A stretch of 64,000 nucleotides of DNA from UBA9676 sp963837105 (GTDB lineage: Bacteria > Actinomycetota > Actinomycetes > Streptosporangiales > Streptosporangiaceae), in NCBI GenBank assembly GCA_963837105.1, contig CAWIMG010000001.1:144892-208891 (forward strand). Reading direction: 5' to 3'. The notes beneath the pieces are model-generated. The model was not told the DNA's origin, did not search any database, and saw nothing but the letters and a program-made list of their open reading frames with translations. The first letter of the stretch is position 1; each line of letters opens with the position of its first letter. Shown here one piece after another: positions 46,733 through 54,879 of the stretch. A program made the position numbers and the translations under genes.

Positions 46733-47344
46733 CTATCCCCGTGGCACCCACAGGTGCTGACCTGGCACCAGGCCCGTCCCGTGCAGTGCGTTGAGATCGA
46801 CGATCTCCTGCATGACCATACGCGGGTCGGCCGAGGGCTCGGCCTGGGAGGCGATCGACCACAGCGACTGGCCGGGGCGGACGACCACCGAGGTCAGGTT
46901 CTGGTACACCGATGCCGGTGGCGGGCCACTGTCCGCCGCCTGCGCCCTGGCCGCGGCGGACAGCCACACCAGGGCCATCACCAGCACAGTGGCCAGCGCC
47001 AGCAGGGTGGCCACCACCACCCGGCCCCGGCGGGTGAGCCGGGTCCCGCCGCGCCCGGCTGGCCACTGGGCGGCCCGGCCGGGCGTGCCCGCGGCGGGCC
47101 GGCCCACCGCTCCGGCCCGGGCGCCAGCAGCCGCGCGGATCACCCGGACCTCGCGGGCGTACCGGACTTCGGCCACCTGCCGGAACTCCCGGACCTGCCG
47201 GATTTGCCGGTGCCCGCTGACCTGCCGGAATGCCGTTACCTGCGGCCGAGCCACCTGGTGCCTGGCCTCATCATCGGGCCGGGGCCGGGGCAGTGCGGTG
47301 ACCCGCGCGAGCCCGGCCCGCTTGCCGGTCGTCATCACACTCAT
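46733..47344 (-). CDS. LysM-domain membrane protein, positional counterpart of mycobacterial ChiZ
   Basis: 203 aa from the ATG at 47344 (GGGAGGTCAGG upstream). Basic, Arg-rich cytoplasmic N-terminus (1-105), one membrane helix (about 107-130, VVVATLLALATVLVMALVW), then an external LysM domain (about 148-203, VVVRPGQSLWSIASQAEP to LWVPRG) that binds peptidoglycan. Divergent from lexA across a region with SOS-like boxes, and followed by nrdR. In mycobacteria the gene in this position (chiZ) is DNA-damage induced and slows cell division; the same role is likely here but not shown. Confidence 0.85.
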   Translation of the reverse strand: MSVMTTGKRAGLARVTALPRPRPDDEARHQVARPQVTAFRQVSGHRQIRQVREFRQVAEVRYAREVRVIRAAAGARAGAVGRPAAGTPGRAAQWPAGRGGTRLTRRGRVVVATLLALATVLVMALVWLSAAARAQAADSGPPPASVYQNLTSVVVRPGQSLWSIASQAEPSADPRMVMQEIVDLNALHGTGLVPGQHLWVPRG

Positions 47345-47359
47345 CCTGACCTCCCGTTT

Positions 47360-47423
47360 CCGAATGACAGTTCTATCGTACACTTGTTCTATAGCACACT
47401 TACTCGATCGAACGTCTGCACGA
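47360..47423. promoter_or_regulatory. Cluster of SOS-box-like sites between the LysM gene and lexA
   Basis: Compared with TCGAAC-N4-GTTCGA: 47376-47391 TCGTACACTTGTTCTA (10 of 12); 47408-47423 TCGAACGTCTGCACGA (10 of 12); 47360-47375 CCGAATGACAGTTCTA (9 of 12), directly abutting the first. They lie between divergent starts, so one LexA-bound region could control both genes. Confidence 0.6.
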
Positions 47424-47543
47424 TGAAAGTTCTATCGCGGGGGTCCGACATTTTGTGCGCCACCTCGAACAGATGTTTGAGGTCCAGCGCCGGAAGCGCT
47501 AGCGTCGCCCGTGAAGCCAGCGACCGGATCCGGAGGTGAGCAG

Positions 47544-48368
47544 ATGGACGACAGCTCGGACGGCGGTGGGGTGCGCCGCCTCCCCGCCAGCGCTGGGCCA
47601 CGTGCCGCGGCCGGGGCCAGACCCAAGGGCAGGCCAGGGCGCAAGCGCAAGGGCAGCGTCCCGAGTGTGGTCACCGAGATGCCCGACCATCCCGATCCCG
47701 ATCATGTGCTGACCTGGCGGCAGCGGAAGGTGCTGCAGGTGATCCGGGATTCCGTGCAGCAGCGCGGCTACCCGCCATCGATGCGCGAGATCGGCGAGGC
47801 GGTCGGCCTGACCAGCACCTCCAGCGTCTCCTACCAGCTCTCCACCTTGCAGGAAAAGGGCTATCTGCGGCGCGACGCGGGCCGCCCGCGGACGGTGGAG
47901 GTCAGGCTGCCGGGCCATCCGGTGGTCCGCCCGGATGCCCAGGACGGACCGGCCGGATCGGACGACTCCGGATTCGACATCACCTCGCAGGAAGCCGCGT
48001 ATGTGCCCCTGGTCGGCCGGATCGCCGCAGGCGGGCCGGTGCTGGCCGAGCAGCAGGTGGAGGACGTCTTCCCGCTGCCCAGGCAGATCGTCGGCGAGGG
48101 CACGCTGTTCCTGCTCAAGGTCAGTGGTGATTCCATGATCAATGCCGCCATCGCCGATGGGGACATGGTCGTGGTGCGGCAGCAGCCCAACGCCGAGAAC
48201 GGTGAGATCGTCGCCGCGATGATCGATGGCGAGGCCACGGTCAAGACCTTCAAGCACGAGCGCGGGCACGTCTGGCTGATGCCGCACAACCCCGCCTACA
48301 CGCCGATTCCGGGAGACGAGGCCACCATCCTCGGCCGCGTGGTCGCCGTGCTCCGCAAGATGAAGTAA
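47544..48368 (+). CDS. lexA: LexA 1, SOS repressor
   Basis: 274 aa from the ATG at 47544 (perfect GGAGGTG upstream). Basic N-terminal extension (1-45), winged helix (about 55-117, PPSMREIGEAVGLTSTSSVSYQL), linker, and the S24 peptidase domain with A162-G163 cleavage site (RIAAGGP), S197 (SGDSM) and K234 (TVKTFK). Represses SOS genes until RecA-stimulated self-cleavage. Divergent from the LysM gene across SOS-like boxes. This is the usual actinobacterial lexA location; the paralogue at 38532 is extra. Confidence 0.96.
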   Translation: MDDSSDGGGVRRLPASAGPRAAAGARPKGRPGRKRKGSVPSVVTEMPDHPDPDHVLTWRQRKVLQVIRDSVQQRGYPPSMREIGEAVGLTSTSSVSYQLSTLQEKGYLRRDAGRPRTVEVRLPGHPVVRPDAQDGPAGSDDSGFDITSQEAAYVPLVGRIAAGGPVLAEQQVEDVFPLPRQIVGEGTLFLLKVSGDSMINAAIADGDMVVVRQQPNAENGEIVAAMIDGEATVKTFKHERGHVWLMPHNPAYTPIPGDEATILGRVVAVLRKMK

Positions 48369-48403
48369 GCCAGTTGCCGGCGGCTGGGTGATGCTGCTGA
48401 CGC

Positions 48404-49415
48404 TCAGCCGCCGCCGGCCGTGCGGAACGTCTCCGCTATCTCGGCCTGGCCCGCGCCACGGGTGAGCAGCAGGTGCAGCAGCAGTCGCGCCTTGAGCGGG
48501 TCCAGGAAGCCGGCCCCGATCAGGCCCTGCGCCTGCAGGTCGTGCTCGGAGCCGGGGAAGCCGTACATCTCGCGCAACACCGGCCCTGCACCGGTGCGCG
48601 AGGCCAGCACCACCGGGATCTGGGCGGCCAGCATGGCCAGATCCGGCACCAGCCAGGCGGGTACGTGCCCTACCCCGAACCCGGCGACCACCAGCCCGTC
48701 AACCCGCCCCGCCGCGGCCCGCAGCAGTTCACCCTCGTCACCGAGGGACATGGTCAGCAACCCGACCCGCACCGGTCCAGCGACAGCGCCTGGCCTGCCG
48801 GGCAGCCCAGGCAGCAGCCGGGCCGCCGGGCGGGTGAGCAGCCGCACCTCACCCTCGGCGACCTGCCCCAGCGGTCCTGCTGACGGCGATTCGAACGCGG
48901 TGATGCTGGTCGCATGCGTCTTGCGCACGAACCGGGCGGCGTGGATGCCGTCGGCGAACACCACCAGGCAGCCCAGCCCCCGCAGCCGCGCGCTCGCCGC
49001 CGCCGTCACGGCTGCGAAGATGTTGGCCGGGCCGTCCGCGCCCGGCAGGCCCGGATGCCGCATCGCACCGGTCACCACCACCGGCGCGTCCGGTTCGTGC
49101 AGCAGGTCCAGCAGGAACGCAGTCTCCTCGATCGTGTCCGTGCCCTGGATCACCACCGCCCCGGCCGCGCCAGCGGCGATTTCCTGCCCAACGGCGGATG
49201 CCAGCCCGGTCACGTCCGCGATGGTGAGGGAGGCACCGGGGACCCGCCGGAAATCATGCAGTGTGATCTGCCCGACGGCGGCCAGCCCGGGCACCGTGGC
49301 CAGCAGAATCCGCCGCCGCCAGCGCCGGCACGGCCGCGTCGGCCTGGCCCGCTGGCGGGACCATCGCGATCGTGCCGCCCAGGGTGAACACCGCCACCCT
49401 CGGCTGTGCCGCCAT
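48404..49415 (-). CDS. ansA: Type I L-asparaginase (one frameshift)
   Basis: About 336 aa once one base is removed. The first frame from the ATG at 49415 reads MAAQPRVAVFTLGGTIAMVPPAGQADAAVPALAAAD, with the catalytic Thr of TLGGTIAMV. The second frame continues LLATVPGLAAVGQITLHDFRR and holds the second active-site motif VIQGTDTIEETAF and the Lys/Asp region GAMRHPGLPGADGPANI. The frames join if one A of the AA at 49307-49308 (plus strand) is removed. Converts L-asparagine to aspartate and ammonia; cytoplasmic by lack of signal peptide. Lies 22 bp after leuS. Confidence 0.88.
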
Positions 49416-49437
49416 GTGCTGCCCCGCCGTCCGGCCG

Positions 49438-51918
49438 TCAGGCCGGCACGATGTTGACCAGGCGCGGGGGCCGCACGATGACAGTCCGCACCGCCGCACC
49501 CGCCAGTGCCCGGGTCACGCCCGGCGCGGCCAGCGCCAGTTCGCGCAGGTCGTCCTCGCCGATCCCGGGCGGGACCGACAGCCGGTCCCGAACCTTGCCG
49601 TTGACCTGCACCACACAGGTCACCAGGTCCTGTACCAGCAGCGCCGGGTCAGCGGACGGCCAGGCTGCCCGGGCCACCGAAGGCTCGTGCCCCAGCAGTG
49701 ACCAGCACTCCTCGGCGGTGTAGGGAGCGAAGATCGACAGCAGGATGGCCAGCGTTTCCGCTGCCTCCCGGACGGCCGGGTCGGCGGCGCCCGGGCCGGC
49801 GTCGATCGCCCGCCGGGCAGCGGAGGCCAGCTCCATCAGCCGCGCCACCGCGACGTTCAGCCGCGAACCCTCGACCAGCCGGGTCACCTCGTCGATCGTC
49901 CGGTGGGTGACCTTGCGCAGCTCGGTGTCGCCCCCGCCAGCGCCGGTTCCGGCCGTCCCCGCCTCCGCCGCCAGCCGCCAGACCCGGCCCAGGAACCTCA
50001 CCATCGCGTCCGGGTTCATGTCCGCCCAGTCGATGTCGTCCTCGGGCGGGCTGGCGAAGATCATCGTCAGCCGGATCGCGTCCACCCCGTGCGCGGCCAG
50101 CTGCTCACCCAGGTTGACGCCGTTACCCAGCGACTTCGACATCGCCCGGCCCTGGTTGATCACATGGCCCTGGTTCAGCTGCCGGGTGAACGGCTCGACG
50201 AAGTCGACCATGCCCATGTCGTACAGGACCTTGACGAAGAAGCGCGCGTACAGCAGGTGCAGGATGGCGTGCTCGACCCCGCCCACGTACAGATCCACCG
50301 GGCACCAGCGGCGCACCGCCTCGACGTCGAACGGCCCGTGCTCGTACCGGGGCGAGCAGTACCGCAGGAAGTACCAGGAGGAATCGACGAAGGTGTCCAT
50401 GGTGTCGGTGTCCCGCTTGGCGGCACCGCCGCACTTGGGGCACTCGGTGCTGACCCAGTCCGGCGCGGCCGCCAGCGGCGAAACCCCCTTGGGCGCCAGG
50501 TCCTGCCCGCGCAGATCCGGCAGTACCACCGGCAGCTGGTCGTCCGGCACCGGCACCTCGCCGCACCCCTCGCAGTACACGATCGGGATGGGGGTACCCC
50601 AGAACCGCTGCCGGGAGACCAGCCAGTCGCGCAGCCGGTAGCTGACCGCCGCCCGGCCCTGGCCCCGCCCGGCCAGGATCTCGGTGATCCGGGCAATGGC
50701 GGCGGCCTTGTCCAGGCCGTCGATCGGGCCCGAGTTGACCAGCGTGCCGTCCCCGGCGGTGGCGATGCCGGTGTCCGCCGGGTCGGGCTGGCCGGTCTCC
50801 ACCACCACCCGCACCGGCAGCCCGTAGGCCCGCGCGAAGTCCAGGTCCCGCTGGTCATGCGCGGGCACAGCCATGATCGCGCCGGTGCCGTAGTCCGGCA
50901 GCACGTAGTCGGCCGCCCAGACCGGCATCTGCTCCCCGGTCACCGGGTTGATGGCGTGCCGGCCCAGGAACACCCCGGTCTTCTCCCGGTCGGCCGACTG
51001 CCGTTCGATATCGGTCAGCTTGCGCACCTGCGACAGATACGTGGCCAGCTGGCCGCGCAGTTCGGGCGCGCAGATCTCCTCAGCCAGCGGCGAGTCGGCC
51101 GCGACCACGAAGAAGGTGGCCCCGTACAGGGTGTCCGGCCGGGTGGTGAACACGGTGACCGGCTCGTCCCGGCCCTCGATCACGAACCGGATTTCCGCGC
51201 CCTCCGAGCGCCCGATCCAGTTCCGCTGCATCAGCAGCACCCGGTCCGGCCAGTGACCCTCCAGCGGCGCCATGTCGGCCAGCAGCCGTTCGGCATATTC
51301 AGTGATCTTGAAGTACCACTGGGTCAGCATCCGGCGGGTGACCTCGGAGCCGCACCGCTCGCAGTGGCCGGCGATCACCTGCTCGTTGGCCAGCACCGTC
51401 TGGTCGACCGGGCACCAGTTGACGTAGCCGTCCTTGCGGTAGGCCAGTCCCCGCTCGTAGAAGCGCAGGAACAGCCACTGGTTCCACCGGTAGTACTCCG
51501 GGTCGCAGGTCTGCAGCCGGCGTGACCAGTCGAACGACACCGCGTAGCGGCGGAACGAGGCGGCCTGGGTCTCGATGTTGGCGTAGGTCCAGTCGGACGG
51601 GTGGGAGTTGTTGCGGATGGCCGCGTTCTCCGCGGGCAGGCCGAACGCGTCCCAGCCGATCGGGTGCAGCACGTTGTGCCCGCGCAGGAACCAGTAGCGG
51701 GCGATCGTGTCGGCGATCGCGTAGGCCTCGGCGTGACCCATGTGCAGGTCGCCCGACGGGTAGGGGAACATGTCCAGCAGGTACGTCCGCGGCCGGGTGT
51801 CAGCCGGGTCGTCGCTGGCGCGGAACAGGTCCATCTCTGCCCAGCGGGCCAGCCATTTCTCCTGGACCTGACGCGGGTCATAGTGCTGCTGTGCCCGCTC
51901 GGCACTGTCGGCTGTCAT
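49438..51918 (-). CDS. leuS: Leucyl-tRNA synthetase
   Basis: 826 aa from the ATG at 51918 (GAGGGAAAG upstream). Class I synthetase: HIGH motif as HMGH in GDLHMGHAEAY (about 56-66), zinc fingers (CERCGS, CPKCGG), the editing domain with the TTRPDT motif (VFTTRPDTLYG), KMSKS loop as AMSKS in INQGRAMSKSLGNG, and the anticodon-binding and C-terminal domains to LVNIVPA. Charges tRNA-Leu. Expression appears to be attenuated through a leader peptide and hairpins at 51959-52044. Confidence 0.96.
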   Translation of the reverse strand: MTADSAERAQQHYDPRQVQEKWLARWAEMDLFRASDDPADTRPRTYLLDMFPYPSGDLHMGHAEAYAIADTIARYWFLRGHNVLHPIGWDAFGLPAENAAIRNNSHPSDWTYANIETQAASFRRYAVSFDWSRRLQTCDPEYYRWNQWLFLRFYERGLAYRKDGYVNWCPVDQTVLANEQVIAGHCERCGSEVTRRMLTQWYFKITEYAERLLADMAPLEGHWPDRVLLMQRNWIGRSEGAEIRFVIEGRDEPVTVFTTRPDTLYGATFFVVAADSPLAEEICAPELRGQLATYLSQVRKLTDIERQSADREKTGVFLGRHAINPVTGEQMPVWAADYVLPDYGTGAIMAVPAHDQRDLDFARAYGLPVRVVVETGQPDPADTGIATAGDGTLVNSGPIDGLDKAAAIARITEILAGRGQGRAAVSYRLRDWLVSRQRFWGTPIPIVYCEGCGEVPVPDDQLPVVLPDLRGQDLAPKGVSPLAAAPDWVSTECPKCGGAAKRDTDTMDTFVDSSWYFLRYCSPRYEHGPFDVEAVRRWCPVDLYVGGVEHAILHLLYARFFVKVLYDMGMVDFVEPFTRQLNQGHVINQGRAMSKSLGNGVNLGEQLAAHGVDAIRLTMIFASPPEDDIDWADMNPDAMVRFLGRVWRLAAEAGTAGTGAGGGDTELRKVTHRTIDEVTRLVEGSRLNVAVARLMELASAARRAIDAGPGAADPAVREAAETLAILLSIFAPYTAEECWSLLGHEPSVARAAWPSADPALLVQDLVTCVVQVNGKVRDRLSVPPGIGEDDLRELALAAPGVTRALAGAAVRTVIVRPPRLVNIVPA

Positions 51919-51958
51919 GGTCTTTCCCTCACACTCGGTCGATCGGCTCCGGCAACAG

Positions 51959-52016
51959 AAAAGCCCCCCGGTCACGAGGGGCAGCCGCGCCAACGAGTGA
52001 ATCAGTCGGCGCGGCT
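51959..52016 (-). promoter_or_regulatory. Attenuator hairpins of the leuS leader
   Basis: On the minus strand, AGCCGCGCCGAC (52016-52005) pairs with GTTGGCGCGGCT (51994-51983) over 12 bp with one G-U; its first bases are in the leader-peptide stop codon. Immediately after comes a terminator-like hairpin, GCCCC (51982-51978) with GGGGC (51967-51963), followed by TTTT. The leuS ATG lies about 40 bp downstream. No T-box consensus is present. The exact switching geometry is inferred. Confidence 0.7.
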
Positions 52017-52044
52017 AGGTAAGGAGCTTCCGAGCGGCACGCAT
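52015..52044 (-). CDS. leuS leader peptide with adjacent leucine codons
   Basis: Nine residues, MRAARKLLT, with Leu codons CTC and CTT in tandem just before the stop TAG; CTT is rare in this GC-rich genome. The stop overlaps the first arm of the downstream hairpin. TACCCT lies 6 nt before the ATG, so the transcript may start at the ATG. The arrangement is the classical form of ribosome-mediated attenuation, in which leucine shortage would stall the ribosome here. Confidence 0.65.
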   Translation of the reverse strand: MRAARKLLT

Positions 52045-52119
52045 GTGAACAGGGTACCGCAGCCGGCAGCTGGCCCGCAGCCGCGATTTCCGGCCGCTGG
52101 GCCCCAGGTCACGCCATAG

Positions 52120-52941
52120 CTAGCCCCAGGTCACGCGATGGTGTGTGCGGAACGCCGCCAGCTGGCTGGCGTCGCCGCCGACCGCCAGCCCGTCCAGGCC
52201 GGCCCGGTTCCATAGCAGCAGGTACAGGGGGGCGGCGGGGCCGGTCACATCGCACCCGGCCGGGCCGGTGCCGCGCGCCACGGCGAGCCGGCCGGGAGCC
52301 GCGTCCAGCAGCCAGTGGGCAGTCCCGCCCGCGCCATCCTGCGCGTGGATCCCGAGCACGGCGGGTGGCCCGTCCCATCTCCCGCGCCTGGCGTCGCGGG
52401 CCAGGAAGCCCATGATCAGCTCATCGATGCCGTCGATGGCGAACCGGGGGTCGATGTCCGGCGGGTCCGCGAACCCGGCGGCTCCGGCCGCCGCGGCCGC
52501 CTGCTCGGCGTCTACCCGGTGGATCGTGGTTTCGTGCGCCTGCCGGCGGGCCCAGAACGCCACCGGCGACGGCGCGTCCAGGAAGGTCCAGCAGTTCGTC
52601 TCCGGCCCCGCCGCGGACAGCACCTGGACCAGTTCGGCCAGGCCCTGCCGGAACCAGGCGGCCAGCATGTCGTCGGACGGCCCGCCGGTCAGGATCTCCT
52701 CCTCCGACAGCCGGTCCACCCACCGGGTGCGCTGCTCCCGGACATACCCGGCCGCCCACCGGTGCACGTAACCGAGGTGCTTGAGCAGGTCACGGACCTG
52801 CCAGCCGGGGCAGGCCGGGACCGGGGCGGCGAAGGTGGCCCGGTCCGCCGCCGCGGCCAGCCGCTCACCCTCCCGCCGCAGGCAGGCGATGAGCTCCGCG
52901 ACCTCGTACCGGCCGGCCGGGCCGGCCTGAGCGGTATCCAT
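52120..52941 (-). CDS. Maleylpyruvate isomerase-like mycothiol-dependent enzyme
   Basis: 273 aa from the ATG at 52941 (another ATG lies four codons upstream). N-terminal DinB/MDMPI fold (about 10-150) with the metal-ligand pattern: CPGWQVRDLLKHLGYVHRWAAGYV near 45-65 and RRQAHETTIHRVDAEQA near 125-140 (His-x3-Asp). C-terminal beta domain (about 190-273) with LLLWNRAGLDGLAVGGD. Members use mycothiol as thiol cofactor in isomerisation or detoxification. Specific reaction unknown. Divergent from the P450 gene. Confidence 0.85.
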   Translation of the reverse strand: MDTAQAGPAGRYEVAELIACLRREGERLAAAADRATFAAPVPACPGWQVRDLLKHLGYVHRWAAGYVREQRTRWVDRLSEEEILTGGPSDDMLAAWFRQGLAELVQVLSAAGPETNCWTFLDAPSPVAFWARRQAHETTIHRVDAEQAAAAAGAAGFADPPDIDPRFAIDGIDELIMGFLARDARRGRWDGPPAVLGIHAQDGAGGTAHWLLDAAPGRLAVARGTGPAGCDVTGPAAPLYLLLWNRAGLDGLAVGGDASQLAAFRTHHRVTWG

Positions 52942-53081
52942 GCGGCCCAGCATGCCCCCGCCGGGCGGGTCACGCGAATCACCGGGACCGGCCAGCGGCC
53001 GGCCCGGCTGGTGGCTTCCCCGGGCCGCCCGGCTTTGCCAGCATGAGAGGAGAGGGGAATGCCCGGCGGAAGGTGGCCCCG

Positions 53082-54347
53082 GTGACGGCACAGCAGCCCG
53101 CCATCGCCATGGCGGACATCGACCTGTCGGACACCAGCTTCTGGGGGTGGCCGCTGGCCACCCGCCGGGCGGCGTTCGCCACCTTGCGCGCGGCCGGCCA
53201 GCCGCCGTTCTACGCCGAGCCGGAGTCACCGTTCTCCGAACCCGGGCCGGGTTATTACGCCCTGGTCCGGCACGCCGACGTGGTGGAGGCGAGCCGTCAT
53301 CCGGAGGTTTTCTCCTCCGGCCGGGGCGCCACCCAGATCGTCGATGTCCCGGCCGAGTTCAACGAGTACTTCGGGTCCATGATCAACATGGACGACCCGC
53401 GCCACGCCCGGCTGCGCCGGATCGTGTCCCGCGCGTTCACGCCCAGGATGATCAGGAGATTCGAGGGCGGCGTGCGGCGGGTGGCAGCGGGCATCGTGGA
53501 CGACCTGCTCGCCCGCGGCCCGTGTGACTTCGTCGAGCACGTGGCGGCGCGGCTGCCGCTGACCATCATCTGCCAGCTCATGGGCATCCCGGACAGCAGC
53601 TACGACCTGGTGCTGCGGGACAGCAACACCATCCTGTCGGGCATGGACACCGACCTGATCAGCGAGGACATCAACGAAGCGGTCGGCCAGATCCTGACCG
53701 CCGGGGCCGAACTGGCGGGCCTGGTCACCGCGCTGGCGCAGGACCGGGCCGGGCAGCCCATCGACGACCTGGTCACCGCGCTGGCCACCGCCAACGTGGA
53801 TGGCGAGAAGCTGACCAGCGCCGAACTGGCCTCGTTCTTCATCCTGCTGGTGGTGGCGGGCAACGAGACCACCCGGAACGCGCTCTCACACGCGCTGACA
53901 CTGCTGACCGACTTCCCCGATCAGCGGGACCTGCTGATGGCGGACCTGGACGGCCGGATGGCCGGGGCGGTCGAGGAGATCGTGCGTTATGCCTCGCCGG
54001 TGATGTACATGCGGCGGACGGTCAGCCAGGACTACCGGATGAACGGGCACGGCTACCGGCGCGGCGACAAGGTGGTGCTGCTGTACTGGTCGGCGAACCA
54101 GGACGAGACGGTGTTCGCCGACCCGGCCCGGCTGGATATCACCCGCTCACCCAACCCGCATGTCGGGTTCGGCGCGGCGGGGCCGCATTTCTGCCTGGGC
54201 GCGCACCTGGCCCGCCGCGAGATCGGCGTCATGCTGGCCGAACTGCTCACCAGGGTGCCGGACATCCGCGCCGCCGGGCCACCCGACCTGCTGCTGTCGA
54301 GCTTCATTAACGGCGTCAAGCACCTGCCCTGCACCTTCACCGCCTGA
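53082..54347 (+). CDS. Cytochrome P450 (bacterial class)
   Basis: 421 aa from the GTG at 53082 after GGAAGGTGG; an ATG at 53043 would add 13 residues without a ribosome site. I-helix AGNETTRNAL, K-helix ExxR as EEIVRYASP, and the haem-binding loop FGAAGPHFCLGAHLARRE with axial C371. N-terminal DTSFWGWPLATRRAAFATLR matches the soluble CYP125/CYP124/CYP142-like group, often sterol or fatty-acyl chain oxidases; substrate unproven. No ferredoxin gene adjoins it. Ends before a strong bidirectional hairpin. Confidence 0.93.
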   Translation: MTAQQPAIAMADIDLSDTSFWGWPLATRRAAFATLRAAGQPPFYAEPESPFSEPGPGYYALVRHADVVEASRHPEVFSSGRGATQIVDVPAEFNEYFGSMINMDDPRHARLRRIVSRAFTPRMIRRFEGGVRRVAAGIVDDLLARGPCDFVEHVAARLPLTIICQLMGIPDSSYDLVLRDSNTILSGMDTDLISEDINEAVGQILTAGAELAGLVTALAQDRAGQPIDDLVTALATANVDGEKLTSAELASFFILLVVAGNETTRNALSHALTLLTDFPDQRDLLMADLDGRMAGAVEEIVRYASPVMYMRRTVSQDYRMNGHGYRRGDKVVLLYWSANQDETVFADPARLDITRSPNPHVGFGAAGPHFCLGAHLARREIGVMLAELLTRVPDIRAAGPPDLLLSSFINGVKHLPCTFTA

Positions 54348-54398
54348 CCCAGCTGCAACTCCCGGCTGGCCCCCGCTGGCCCCCATGACCCGCTGGCC

Positions 54399-54451
54399 CA
54401 TGATCGCGGAATCCAGTCAGTCATAGTCCCTGACAGCATTCCGCGATCATG
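54399..54451. terminator. Long two-part hairpin between convergent P450 and pterin dehydratase genes
   Basis: Outer stem of 14 perfect bp, CATGATCGCGGAAT (54399-54412) with ATTCCGCGATCATG (54438-54451). Inside it GTCAG (54416-54420) pairs with CTGAC (54430-54434) over a 9-nt loop. It lies between two stops, so it can serve both strands. It shares an arm with the hairpin at 1896-1925. Confidence 0.7.
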
Positions 54452-54471
54452 AAAGTGGGGGCGGGCCGTGG

Positions 54472-54762
54472 TCAGGGCTTGCCAGGGCGGAGCGCGTCGA
54501 TCTGGCTGGCCAGGCTCAGGTCCGCCGCGGTGAGGCCGCCCGCGGAGTGCGTGGACAGGGTCAGCGTGACCTTGTTCCACTGGATGAGGATGTCGGGATG
54601 GTGGTTGGCCTGTTCCGCCAGGTACGCCACCGCGCCGGTGACGAGCATGGCGTCGCGGAAGTCGGCCAGTTCCAGCGTCCGGGTGATGCTGTCACCCACC
54701 CGCGTCCAGCCGGTCAGCCCGGCCAGGGCGGTGGCAATTTCCTCCTCGGTGAGCAGGCTCAC
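54472..54762 (-). CDS. Pterin-4a-carbinolamine dehydratase (PCD/DCoH)
   Basis: 96 aa from the GTG at 54762; the family start MSLLTEEEIATALAGLTGW follows directly. The catalytic motif EQANHHPDI is present (about 54-62). In bacteria it recycles 4a-hydroxytetrahydropterin or supports molybdopterin enzymes. A TAAGCT box lies 7 nt before the GTG with no ribosome site, so the mRNA is probably leaderless. An upstream in-frame ATG at 54837 gives an extra 25 residues without similarity. Confidence 0.9.
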   Translation of the reverse strand: MSLLTEEEIATALAGLTGWTRVGDSITRTLELADFRDAMLVTGAVAYLAEQANHHPDILIQWNKVTLTLSTHSAGGLTAADLSLASQIDALRPGKP

Positions 54763-54769
54763 GTGGCTG

Positions 54770-54775
54770 AGCTTA
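54770..54775 (-). promoter_or_regulatory. -10 box (TAAGCT) for a probable leaderless pterin dehydratase mRNA
   Basis: TAAGCT on the minus strand, 7 nt before the GTG at 54762; no Shine-Dalgarno sequence. Confidence 0.45.
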
Positions 54776-54879
54776 CTCCCGGGGGCACACGGCGGCCGGG
54801 CGGGCAATCCCGGTAGTCTGGCCGCGCCGGACCGCACTCCTGCTGGGCCGGCCCAGACCCGCTTGGGAGCAGTTCGCTG

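Noticed and set aside
46900..46935. A cobalamin riboswitch near nrdR/nrdJ (GCCACTG-like B12 box)
   Set aside because: The only match lies inside the LysM coding gene on the wrong strand for nrdR-nrdJ, with no surrounding riboswitch structure.
51959..52044. A T-box riboswitch upstream of leuS
   Set aside because: No T-box sequence (such as the AGGGTGGNACCGCG core) or specifier loop is present; the leader peptide and hairpins fit ribosome-mediated attenuation better.
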